64,000 nucleotides of DNA from Nocardioides sp. S5 (lineage in GTDB: Bacteria; Actinomycetota; Actinomycetes; Propionibacteriales; Nocardioidaceae), in NCBI RefSeq assembly GCF_017310035.1, contig NZ_CP022296.1, positions 3,720,001 through 3,784,000 on the forward strand, given 5' to 3'. Positions 15,338-22,893 of this stretch are shown piece after piece. The notes under the pieces are model-generated. The model saw only the letters and a program-made list of their open reading frames with translations. It made no database searches and was not told where the DNA came from. A program made the translations under genes and the position numbers. The first letter of the stretch is position 1; each line of letters begins with the position of its first letter.

Positions 15338-16513
15338 TCAGAGCGCGGCGTACACCGCCTCCTCAAAGTCTCCGTAGAGCTTCCAGGCCTCGTGACGCGT
15401 GATGAAGGGCAGCGAGTTGGTGTAGATCGAGGCGCAGATACCGGTCGTGCGGTCGATGAAGAAGTGGGTGTTGAAGAGCCCTGCCCACGACCCGGTGCCG
15501 GCGCGGCGGCGGCCAGGGATGTCGTGGCTGTTGAGCAGGAGTCCGTAGCCCCATTTGTGGCCGGGTCCGGCATACATCGTGTCGGTGATCGGCGGGTCGG
15601 CAGTCGGGATCTCGGCGGGGAAGTCGAGGTCGCCGATTTGGTTGGTGAAGGCGGCGTCGACCGTGGCTTCGTCCAGGATGCGCATGCCGTTGAGCTCGCC
15701 ACCTCGCAGGAGCGCCTGCTCGAAGCGGATGTAGTCGCGGGGGGTGGAGAAGAGGCCGTGGCCGCCCGCCCACCAGTCGGGTTCGGGGTTGAGGATGTTG
15801 CCAGCAGACGCCCATGTGCCGTCCTCGCCCTTCACGTGGACGGTGACGGCGTTGTCCATCTGCGTCTGGTCCGGGTGAAATGTGGTGCTGCTCATGCCGA
15901 GCGGGCCAGCGATGCCCTCGTCAATGACTGCGTCCAGCTTCTTGCCGGCGACGGCCTCCACGACGCGGCCGAGCCAGTCGGTGTTGATGCCGTACACGTA
16001 CTTCTCCCCGGGGTGCGCCGTCATGGGCGCACCGAAGGCGGCCATCGACCCGGGTACGACGTTCGGGACGCCAGTCGCCGCTTCGTACTTCACGAGCTGG
16101 TCGTTCCAGAACCAGTACCCCAGGCCAGAGGTGTGCGTCACGAGGTGGTGAACCGTGGCCTTCGTGCGCGGCTCGACCAGGATGGGCTCGTCCCCGTCGA
16201 ACCCCTCGAGCACCTTGACGTCGGCGAAGTCCGGGACGTACTCCTCCACCGGAGCGTCGAAGTCGAGCTCGCCACGTTCCTTCTGCTGCAGCGCAGCGAC
16301 GGTGCAGACCATCTTGGTCATCGACATGATGCGGAAGTGGGTGGAGGTGCCGACCGGGTCATCAGACTCTCCCGCTATGCGGATCCCGGCGCCGCCCTCG
16401 TAAAGGACGCCGTCGCGGTCGGCGACGATCGCTGCGACGTGCGGCACTGCGCCGTCCGACACGGCGTCGGCGAGCACGCGGTCGATCCCGGATCCGTCGA
16501 TGTGTGTGGCCAT
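15338..16513 (-). CDS. Serine hydrolase, beta-lactamase class C / EstB-like
   Basis: 391 residues, no signal peptide, with a GAGG ribosome site before ATG 16513. The penicillin-binding fold is shown by SMTK (catalytic Ser and Lys near residue 64) and YGIN (Tyr and Asn, YVYGINTDWL near residue 168). A later HKWGYGLLLN and GSWAGLFNTHFFIDR give the third conserved strand. Cytoplasmic members of this group are usually carboxylesterases acting on short esters rather than beta-lactamases. It diverges from an HSL-type esterase gene about 200 bp away; together with the PucR regulator behind it they look like an ester-degrading set. Confidence 0.88.
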   Translation of the reverse strand: MATHIDGSGIDRVLADAVSDGAVPHVAAIVADRDGVLYEGGAGIRIAGESDDPVGTSTHFRIMSMTKMVCTVAALQQKERGELDFDAPVEEYVPDFADVKVLEGFDGDEPILVEPRTKATVHHLVTHTSGLGYWFWNDQLVKYEAATGVPNVVPGSMAAFGAPMTAHPGEKYVYGINTDWLGRVVEAVAGKKLDAVIDEGIAGPLGMSSTTFHPDQTQMDNAVTVHVKGEDGTWASAGNILNPEPDWWAGGHGLFSTPRDYIRFEQALLRGGELNGMRILDEATVDAAFTNQIGDLDFPAEIPTADPPITDTMYAGPGHKWGYGLLLNSHDIPGRRRAGTGSWAGLFNTHFFIDRTTGICASIYTNSLPFITRHEAWKLYGDFEEAVYAAL

Positions 16514-16714
16514 GGCTGCTCCTCAGAATGCGGGGACGGTTTCTCCGTCCGGCTGCCGACCACCGTCTTCCAACCGGTGGCGAGTGGGAACCGACAAGAC
16601 GTCTGGGTCGGAGGAGTGACGACCGCCACATGGCGGTGGCAGGCTGGCGAGCCAGCCGATCTACTGAGACGCCCAAACTGCGATTCGCTGATTGCACAAG
16701 ATGCGGAGAGACCT

Positions 16715-17689
16715 GTGACAGCCGAGGTGCAGCCCGTCGCGCGCCCGCCGTTCGACGCCGAGCTGCGGGCCGGCCTGACGGTGGTCGGCGGCATGTTCCC
16801 GCCGACGATCACGCCCGACCTCATTGATTTCATGCGTACGTCCTACGCGGCGCCGCCGATCGATGACCTCCTCCTTGCCAAGGGCATCGTCTGCACCGAC
16901 GACGTGGTCGTCGCTCCGGACGGGCATGAGGTCGCCGTGTCGGTGCTGCGTCCCAAGGATGCGCCTGGTGAGCGCCCGGGCGTGGTGTATGCGCACTCGG
17001 GCGGGCTGATGTTCGGCGACCGCTTCAGCGGGATCGACCTGGTCCTCGACTGGGTGTCCGACTTCGGCGCGGTCCTCGTGACAGTGGAGTATCGCTTGGC
17101 ACCCGAGCACCGGCACCCGTACCCCTTCGACGACATGTACACCGCGCTCGAGGCCGCTGCCTCGCGTGCAGGGGATTGGGGCCTGCGGCGTGACCGCCTC
17201 GTGGTCGCAGGAGCGAGCGCCGGAGGTGGGCTCGCAGCAGGCCTTGCGCTCGCAGCCCGCGACCGGGACGGACCGGCGCTACGGGGTCAGGTACTCGACT
17301 ACCCGATGCTCGACGACCGCGGCACCACGGCCTCGACCCACCAGTTCGACGGCATCGGCGTGTGGGACCGCGTCAGCAACGAGACCGGCTGGACCGCTCT
17401 GCTCGGCGACGCCCGCGGCACCGAGGCGGTGTCAGAATACGCCGCCCCCGCCCGCGCAAGGGACCTCTCGGGCCTGCCTCCGGCGTTCATCGACGTGGGT
17501 GCCGCCGAGATCTTCCGCGACGAGGCGATCGCCTACGCAGACGGGATCTGGCGTGCGGGCGGTGACGCGGAGCTGCACGTGTGGTCGGGGGCCTTCCACG
17601 CATGCGACATCTTTGCCGCCCATACCTCCGTCGGCCGCGCCATGATCCGGGCTAGGAACGACTGGGTCGAGCGGATCATCGCCGACTGA
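16715..17689 (+). CDS. Alpha/beta hydrolase, HSL-family esterase
   Basis: 324 residues from GTG 16715, preceded by GGAGAG. Hormone-sensitive-lipase-type features: VVYAHSGGLMFGDR near residue 93 (HSGG in place of the usual HGGG), VEYRLAPEHRHPYPFDD near residue 125, nucleophile elbow GASAGGGLAAG near residue 167, the acid in the IDVGAAEIFRDEAIAYADGI segment, and His in GAFHACDIF. The oxyanion variant HSGG is slightly unusual. It is the first gene of a pair with the PucR-type regulator, 36 bp downstream. Confidence 0.9.
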   Translation: MTAEVQPVARPPFDAELRAGLTVVGGMFPPTITPDLIDFMRTSYAAPPIDDLLLAKGIVCTDDVVVAPDGHEVAVSVLRPKDAPGERPGVVYAHSGGLMFGDRFSGIDLVLDWVSDFGAVLVTVEYRLAPEHRHPYPFDDMYTALEAAASRAGDWGLRRDRLVVAGASAGGGLAAGLALAARDRDGPALRGQVLDYPMLDDRGTTASTHQFDGIGVWDRVSNETGWTALLGDARGTEAVSEYAAPARARDLSGLPPAFIDVGAAEIFRDEAIAYADGIWRAGGDAELHVWSGAFHACDIFAAHTSVGRAMIRARNDWVERIIAD

Positions 17690-17725
17690 GAACCGGACTA
17701 CGCTCGCTCGCAGAAGGAGGTCGTC

Positions 17726-18796
17726 GTGCAGGAGCTGCTCGGCCGCATTGCCCGGCTCGACCCGAGCGCGAGCCTCGGGCTGCGCGTCATCGCCTGCTTC
17801 GACGAGCTCATGGTCGGCAACGTCAACACGCGCGCGCTGCTTGCCGCTGCCGCATCGCTCTCTGGCTGCGTCGCTGGCTTCCACTCCGAGACGCCGGCCC
17901 GGACCGTGCGCATCGATCACCGCGGCCATCACGCGGACGGCGTACGACCGGAGGTGGACCCGGCCTTCCAGCAGGATGTGAGCGACGGACTGACAGTGTG
18001 GTTGGAGCGGAACGGGGCGCGGCAGCCCAACGACGCCATCGTGCTGGAGCGACTCGCCCTGGCGGTTCGCATGCGGCACGGCCGCGGGCGTGAGAGCGAC
18101 CACCGCCGCGACCTGAGCCTGCTGCTCGATCCCGACGTGGACGTTCAGGCCCGCTGCGTCTCGGCGATCACCCTCGGACTGCGTCCGGGGACGCGCTACC
18201 GAGTGGTCTGTGCGCCGCTCTTCGCCGTGTGGCCCGAGCACCCGCAGGGCCCCGAGGACGTCGTTGCAACGCGTTTCGGTGCAATCCACGCGCTGGTCCT
18301 ACCGGCCAGTGCACACGAGGTGAGCGCTGTACCCAGCGGGGTCGGGGTGGCCACCGAGGTGGAGGACCTTCACCACTCCTTCCGCACAGCTCTCGTCGCG
18401 CTGCGGCTGTGCGATCCGCCGGCGGTCGGGTCGGTCCTGGCCGACGACTTCGGCGGACTGATCGGGCTGCTCGCCGACGCGCCGGACGGCTCCTTCCAGC
18501 CCGACGTCGCGCTGGTCGACGCGGTGATGGCCTATGCGTGGGGCGCGGAGACCTTGGCTTCGGTCGTCCGGTCGCACTCGTTGCGGCAGGCAGCTCGCGA
18601 AGCCGGCGTGCACCACAGCACGATGCAGTCGCGCCTCGAGACCGTGAACGCGACCCTCGGGTTCGACCCATTCGAGGGCTACGGGCGCACACGCCTTGGA
18701 ACGGCGTACCTCGTCTGGCGCCTGCGCCACTCGCGCGTCTTGGACCTACCCGCGCCCACCGCCACACCTGAGGGTTCTGACGGTCGGTTCGGCTAG
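17726..18796 (+). CDS. PucR-family helix-turn-helix regulator
   Basis: 356 residues starting at GTG 17726, five bases after a perfect AAGGAGG. The C-terminus (about 270-335) is the PucR/CdaR-type HTH: SLRQAAREAGVHHSTMQSRLETVNATLGFDPFEGYGRTRLGTAYLVWRL. The N-terminal half resembles no ligand domain I can name; it has a central region around IHALVLPASAHEVSAVPSGVGV like GGDEF-related PucR middle domains. Placement right behind the HSL esterase and next to the divergent serine hydrolase suggests that it controls these hydrolases. Confidence 0.8.
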   Translation: MQELLGRIARLDPSASLGLRVIACFDELMVGNVNTRALLAAAASLSGCVAGFHSETPARTVRIDHRGHHADGVRPEVDPAFQQDVSDGLTVWLERNGARQPNDAIVLERLALAVRMRHGRGRESDHRRDLSLLLDPDVDVQARCVSAITLGLRPGTRYRVVCAPLFAVWPEHPQGPEDVVATRFGAIHALVLPASAHEVSAVPSGVGVATEVEDLHHSFRTALVALRLCDPPAVGSVLADDFGGLIGLLADAPDGSFQPDVALVDAVMAYAWGAETLASVVRSHSLRQAAREAGVHHSTMQSRLETVNATLGFDPFEGYGRTRLGTAYLVWRLRHSRVLDLPAPTATPEGSDGRFG

Positions 18797-18914
18797 ATCC
18801 GCGATCACACCGGTATCTGAACGCCCCCGGCTATTGCGTCTTTCCGCCGCGATCGGACCGGTCCCGAGTGAATGTCAGCGGCGGTGGGGCCTGGTTGTCA
18901 CAGGGCCCGGGGCG

Positions 18915-19172
18915 CTATCCATAGTGGTAGCGACACGCGGCTATGCGCACTTCCTGATCCGCGATCTTGTACACCAGACGGTGTTCATCGGTTATGCGTC
19001 GCGACCAGTAGCCGGCGAAATCGTGCTTGAGCGGCTCCGGCTTGCCGATGCCCTGGTTGCCGTTGCGCTGGATGTCTGCGAGGAGGGTGTTGATCCGTTT
19101 GAGGACCTTGCGATCCTGTGCCTGCCACCACAGGTAGTCCTGCCGGGCGTTCTCGTCCCAGACGAGCAGCAC
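18915..19172 (-). CDS. yoeB: YoeB-family mRNA interferase toxin
   Basis: 85 residues from GTG 19172, the exact YoeB length. It reads VWDENARQDYLWWQAQDRKVLKRIN at the start and GKPEPLKHDFAGYWSRRITDEHRLVY in the core, and ends ACRYHYG with the catalytic His. The Glu of GKPEPL and the Arg of SRRI are also present, so the active site looks complete. YoeB binds the ribosome and cuts mRNA during translation. The start lies one base after the antitoxin stop. It is the second toxin-antitoxin pair in the island, close to the right border. Confidence 0.92.
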   Translation of the reverse strand: MLLVWDENARQDYLWWQAQDRKVLKRINTLLADIQRNGNQGIGKPEPLKHDFAGYWSRRITDEHRLVYKIADQEVRIAACRYHYG

Positions 19173-19173
19173 G

Positions 19174-19431
19174 TCAGTCGGTCTCGAGCAGGTCGTGAGC
19201 TTCGCCGTGACCGGCTTCCAACCTCTCCATCGCATCCAGGAGTCGTCGAGCATTCGCAGGTGAGCGCATCAGGTAGGCAGTTTCGCGCAGGGACTCGTAG
19301 TCCTCGAGCGAGACGATGACAACGGGCTCGTGACCGGCGCGGGTGATGACGACCTCTTCACGGTCGTCGGTGACGCTGTCGAGTACCTCGGCGTAGCGGG
19401 CTCGGGACTCGGTGTAGCTCATCGTCTTCAT
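19174..19431 (-). CDS. yefM: YefM/Phd-family antitoxin
   Basis: 85 residues from ATG 19431. The YefM/Phd N-terminus is clear: MSYTESRARYAEVLDSV, DREEVVITRAGHEPVVIVSLEDYESLRETAYLM, then a polar toxin-binding tail ending EAHDLLETD. It blocks YoeB and represses the operon. Just upstream lie two TGTAC-type palindromes (see 19444-19461), which match the known YefM operator core. An in-frame extension to 19482 is possible but would run through that operator. Confidence 0.92.
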   Translation of the reverse strand: MKTMSYTESRARYAEVLDSVTDDREEVVITRAGHEPVVIVSLEDYESLRETAYLMRSPANARRLLDAMERLEAGHGEAHDLLETD

Positions 19432-19443
19432 GGTCCACCTTTC

Positions 19444-19461
19444 TGTACAGAAAAGTGTACG
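19444..19461. promoter_or_regulatory. YefM-type operator
   Basis: TGTACA at 19444-19449 and TGTACG at 19456-19461, 12 bases centre to centre, located 13-30 bases upstream of the antitoxin ATG. The E. coli YefM-YoeB operator is built from a long and a short palindrome with TGTACA cores at this same spacing (recalled from the literature), so autoregulation of this pair is likely conserved. Confidence 0.7.
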
Positions 19462-19618
19462 TCCGTGTTGGCGTAGCGGCAAGCCGATTGGTCAGCCCTG
19501 CTCGACCGCGGCGCCGAATCCGTCGCCAGAGAGGCACCTCGCGGGTGGGTCACTGGCAGCACCCGGGGTCCGGATCGGCCCTCCGAGCGGCCAGCTCGAG
19601 CCCATCACGCCAGGATTG

Positions 19619-19637
19619 TTGCGGACTCTGTGCGGAC
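19619..19637. repeat. Spaced TGCGGAC repeat, right copy
   Basis: TTGCGGACT-CTG-TGCGGAC, matching 11841-11859 outside the spacer. It lies 43 bp from the ychF stop, just inside the right island border. Confidence 0.5.
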
Positions 19638-19680
19638 TGGAAGCGGTCACACCCCGCCCGACCTGCAGTTTTGCGTCGAT

Positions 19681-20757
19681 TCAGACGTTGAAGCGGAACT
19701 CCACCACGTCGCCGTCGGCCATGACGTAGTCCTTGCCCTCCATGCGCACCTTGCCGGCCTCCTTGGCCTTGAGCATGGAGCCGGCAGCCATCAGGTCGTC
19801 GAAGGAGACGACCTCGGCCTTGATGAAGCCCTTCTGGAAGTCGGTGTGGATGACACCGGCGGCCTCCGGGGCGGTGGCGCCCTTCCTGATCGTCCAGGCC
19901 CGCGTCTCCTTGGGGCCGGCGGTCAGGTAGGTCTGGAGGCCGAGGGTGTCGAAGCCGACGCGGGCGAGCTGGTCGAGGCCGGACTCGGTGATGCCCATCT
20001 CCGCGAGCATCTCGTGCGCCATCTCGTCGTCGTCCATCTCGGCGAGGTCGGCCTCGAACTTGGCGTCGAGGAAGATCGCCTCGGCCGGCGCGATGATCGC
20101 GCGCATCTTGTCCTTGAGGGCCTCGTCGGCGAGCTCGTCGGCGTCGCAGTTGAAGACGTAGATGAACGGCTTGGCCGTCAGCAGCGACAGCTCGCGCAGC
20201 AGGGAGCGGTCGATGTCGGTGGCGATGACCGGGGTGCCGGACTCCAGCGCGTCCTTGGCGGCCTTCGCGGCCTCGAGGTTCGCGACGAGGTCCTTGACCT
20301 TGCGCGACTCCTTCTCCAGGCGGGCGATGGCCTTCTCGACGGTCTCGAGGTCGGCGAAGATCAGCTCGGTCTGGATGGTCGAGATGTCGTTGGCGGGGTT
20401 GACCTCGCCGTCGACGTGGGTGACGTCCTCGTCGCGGAAGACGCGCGTGACCTGGCAGATCGCGGCGGACTCGCGGATGTGGGCGAGGAACTTGTTGCCC
20501 AGGCCCTCGCCCTGCGAGGCGCCGCGGACGATGCCCGCGATGTCGACGAACTCGACGGTGGCCGGCAGCTGCTTGGCCGACTCGAACACCTCCGCAAGCT
20601 GCGGCAGCCGCTCGTCGGGGACCCCCACGACGCCCACGTTGGGCTCGATCGTCGCGAACGGGTAGTTCGCCGCGAGGACGTCGTTCTTGGTCAGTGCGTT
20701 GAAGAGCGTCGACTTGCCCGCGTTGGGGAGACCGACGATGCCGATGGTGAGAGCCAC
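19681..20757 (-). CDS. ychF: Redox-regulated ATPase YchF (OLA1 family)
   Basis: 358 residues from GTG 20757; the in-frame extension further upstream is spurious. P-loop GLPNAGKSTLFNALT near residue 8, switch region FATIEPNVGVV, Walker B-like FVDIAGIVRGASQGEGLGNKFL, and the NxxE-type base motif in FIYVFNCDADEL, which explains the family's preference for ATP. The C-terminal TGS-like domain ends DVVEFRFNV, standard for the family. YchF binds ribosomes and tunes oxidative stress responses. The last 19 bases, including the stop, recur at 11695, which suggests that the 3' end served as an integration site; the gene itself is complete. Confidence 0.97.
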   Translation of the reverse strand: MALTIGIVGLPNAGKSTLFNALTKNDVLAANYPFATIEPNVGVVGVPDERLPQLAEVFESAKQLPATVEFVDIAGIVRGASQGEGLGNKFLAHIRESAAICQVTRVFRDEDVTHVDGEVNPANDISTIQTELIFADLETVEKAIARLEKESRKVKDLVANLEAAKAAKDALESGTPVIATDIDRSLLRELSLLTAKPFIYVFNCDADELADEALKDKMRAIIAPAEAIFLDAKFEADLAEMDDDEMAHEMLAEMGITESGLDQLARVGFDTLGLQTYLTAGPKETRAWTIRKGATAPEAAGVIHTDFQKGFIKAEVVSFDDLMAAGSMLKAKEAGKVRMEGKDYVMADGDVVEFRFNV

Positions 20758-20868
20758 GGGCGGGGAGTCTACGGGCGTGGCGCTCCCCCGGACGAAACGT
20801 GCCCCGGCGCCGCGGAGGGGCCGCCGGCGCAGTGACGGCCCTCCACGGCCACCTGCAAGACTCGCCCC

Positions 20869-21372
20869 ATGAGTCACGTGGGGGGTACGCCGGTCCTGCG
20901 GGAGCCGGCGCACCAGGTCTCGCCGCAGGCGATCGGCTTCTGGACGGTGTCGGCGGTCATCGGCGACGGGCTGCTGGTCCTCGGCGCGCTCGTCGCCTGG
21001 CTGGTCGTCCCGGGCGCGCCGGGCTGGGTCGGGCTCGTGGTCCTCCTGCTCGCCGTCGTCGCGGTCGCCCACGTCGTGCTGATGCCGCGGATCCGCTTCC
21101 GCGTGCACCGCTGGGAAGTCACGGACACCGCCGTCCACACCCGCGAGGGCTGGATCGGCCGGCAGACCCGGATCGCACCGATCAGCCGGGTGCAGACCGT
21201 CGACTCGCGGCAGGGCGCGCTGCAACGGATGTTCGGCCTCGCGTCGATCACCGTCACAACTGCGTCGGCCGCGGGCCCCATCACCGTCGACTGCCTCGAC
21301 GCCGACACCGCACGCCACGTCGTGGCGCGGCTGACGGCGATCACCGCCACGACCGAGGACGACGCGACGTGA
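20869..21372 (+). CDS. PH-domain membrane protein (YdbS-like)
   Basis: 167 residues. Two membrane helices (about 24-48 and 51-72, LLVLGALVAWLVV and VGLVVLLLAVVAVAHVV) precede one bacterial PH domain of the bPH2/DUF304 type: RIRFRVHRWEVTDTAVHTREGWIGRQTRIAPISRVQTVDSRQGALQRMFGLASITVTTAS. Its stop overlaps the start of the next, larger PH-domain gene by 4 bp. YdbS/YdbT pairs in Bacillus help tolerance of some antimicrobials; the role here is unknown. It diverges from ychF. Confidence 0.88.
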   Translation: MSHVGGTPVLREPAHQVSPQAIGFWTVSAVIGDGLLVLGALVAWLVVPGAPGWVGLVVLLLAVVAVAHVVLMPRIRFRVHRWEVTDTAVHTREGWIGRQTRIAPISRVQTVDSRQGALQRMFGLASITVTTASAAGPITVDCLDADTARHVVARLTAITATTEDDAT

Positions 21373-22880
21373 TCCCCGCCCCCGGCTCGCCGGGCGAAGG
21401 GTGGTCGAGGCTCAGCCCCCGCAAGCTCCTGCTCGACCCGGTCAAGGCGATCGGCCAGGCGATCGTGCCCGTGGTGGTCGCGCTGATCGGGATCAGCCAG
21501 AGCGACACCCGCTTCTGGCCGTTCGTCTTCCCCCTCGTGGTCATCGCGCCGCTCCTGTTCGGCGCCCTGCCCTGGCTCACCACGCACTACCGGCTCACCG
21601 ACTCGCAGATCCAGGTGCGCAGCGGGGTGCTCAACAAGACGACGTCGACCGCGCCGCTCGACCGGGTGCGCAGCGTCGACCTCGAGGCCTCCCTGCTCCA
21701 CCGCGTCCTGGGCCTGCAGAAGGTGCAGGTCGGCACCGGCGTCGATGACGACCGGATCACCCTCGATGCCCTGAGGCTCGCCGACGCCCAGGCACTGCGT
21801 ACGACGCTCCTGCGCCGGCGCGAGGCCGAGCAGCAGGCCCCCGTCCCGGCAGCCGAGGACGGCACCGTCGCCCCCGCACCCGTGGCCCCGGTGCCGGCGC
21901 CCGCCCTGCTCGCGCGCATCGACTGGTCCTGGCTGCGCTTCGCGCCCTTCAGCCTCGCGCGCCTCGTCCTGCTCGCCGGAGCCGTCGGCGTGGTGGCGCA
22001 GTTCGGCGACGACCTGCCCATCTGGAACGAGGAGACCGCGACGTCGGCGTGGCAGTGGGTGACCCAGTTCGCTGTCGCGATGGTCGCCCTCGCGCTCGCC
22101 GTGGGCGGGCTCGTCCTGTGGCTCGTCGTGTCCGTGGCGGGCTACGTCGTGCAGTGGTGGGGCTTCCGCCTGGTGCGTGAGCACGGCTCGCTCCACCTGA
22201 CCTCCGGGCTCTTCACGACCCGCTCGATCACCGTCGAGGAGGCCAAGGTGCGCGGTGTCGAGCTGGTCGACCCGCTCCTGATGCGCCTCGTGGGCGGAGC
22301 GGAGCTCTCCACCCTCGCCACGGGCGTGGAGGACGGCGTCACCCAGGTGCTGCCTCCGTGCCCGCGCGAGGTCGCGGTCGGCGTCGGCGAGTCGGTGCTC
22401 GACCAGCCGGGCCCGCTGACCGCGCCGCTCGTCGAGCACGGGCCCCGCGCCCACCGCCGGGCGTGGTTCCGCCAGCTCGTCAACGCCGTCGACGTCACGG
22501 TCGTGGTGGCGGTCGCCTGGTGGTTCCTCGACTTCTCGTGGCTGTGGGTGCTCGGCGTCGCCGTCACCGCGCTGCTCCTTGCCGCGGCGGCGGGCGAGGC
22601 GTCGTACCGCCACCTCGGACACGCCCTGCACGAGCGGCACCTCGTGGCGGGCAGCGGCACGCTGGCGCGGGTGCGCACCGTGCTCGAGACCGACGGCATC
22701 ATCGGCTGGGTGGTCTCCCAGTCGTGGTGGCAGCGCCGGATCGGCCTGGCCGACCTGATCGCCACCACCGCTGCCGGCACCGAGCGGGTGCTCGTGCGGG
22801 ACGTACGTCTCGACGTGGCCGTCGCGCTCGCCGACCGGGCGACGCCCGGGCTGCTCACCGACTTCCTCGAGCCCGTCTAG
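21369..22880 (+). CDS. PH-domain membrane protein (YdbT-like)
   Basis: 503 residues from GTG 21369. It repeats the bPH2 unit three times: HYRLTDSQIQVRSGVLNKTTSTAPLDRVRSVDLEASLLHRVLGL near residue 75, EHGSLHLTSGLFTTRSITVEEAKVRGVELVDPLLMRLVGG near residue 272, and a more diverged third copy near 415 (RHLVAGSGTLARVRTVLETDGIIGW). Hydrophobic helix pairs lie before each copy. The length and triple layout match YdbT. The two genes are translationally coupled and probably form one membrane complex. It ends 13 bp from the stop of the convergent acyl-CoA dehydrogenase gene. Confidence 0.88.
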   Translation: MIPAPGSPGEGWSRLSPRKLLLDPVKAIGQAIVPVVVALIGISQSDTRFWPFVFPLVVIAPLLFGALPWLTTHYRLTDSQIQVRSGVLNKTTSTAPLDRVRSVDLEASLLHRVLGLQKVQVGTGVDDDRITLDALRLADAQALRTTLLRRREAEQQAPVPAAEDGTVAPAPVAPVPAPALLARIDWSWLRFAPFSLARLVLLAGAVGVVAQFGDDLPIWNEETATSAWQWVTQFAVAMVALALAVGGLVLWLVVSVAGYVVQWWGFRLVREHGSLHLTSGLFTTRSITVEEAKVRGVELVDPLLMRLVGGAELSTLATGVEDGVTQVLPPCPREVAVGVGESVLDQPGPLTAPLVEHGPRAHRRAWFRQLVNAVDVTVVVAVAWWFLDFSWLWVLGVAVTALLLAAAAGEASYRHLGHALHERHLVAGSGTLARVRTVLETDGIIGWVVSQSWWQRRIGLADLIATTAAGTERVLVRDVRLDVAVALADRATPGLLTDFLEPV

Positions 22881-22893
22881 AGCTCGGGCCTGC

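Larger units (their letters stand above)
11695..19699. mobile_element. Putative decayed integrative island at the 3' end of ychF
   Basis: Both borders carry almost the same 19 bases: TCACACGTTGAAGCGGAAC at 11695-11713 and the same with one change at 19681-19699, where it is the natural 3' end of ychF including its stop codon. Each border also has TTGCGGACT-N3-TGCGGAC just inside (11841, 19619). Inside are a truncated tyrosine recombinase, two toxin-antitoxin modules, a tRNA 3' fragment and a catabolic/regulatory set. Many integrases recombine at gene 3' ends and restore them. Element status is inference; no intact integrase or transfer gene remains. Confidence 0.45.

Noticed and set aside
15392..16714. 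In-frame N-terminal extension of the HSL esterase
   Set aside because: It is antisense to the serine hydrolase gene, which has SxxK and YxN motifs. GTG 16715 with GGAGAG upstream gives the normal esterase start.
19681..21318. A 545-residue version of YchF
   Set aside because: The extra N-terminal part crosses the divergent PH-domain gene and is low-complexity. GTG 20757 directly precedes the P-loop at the normal position.
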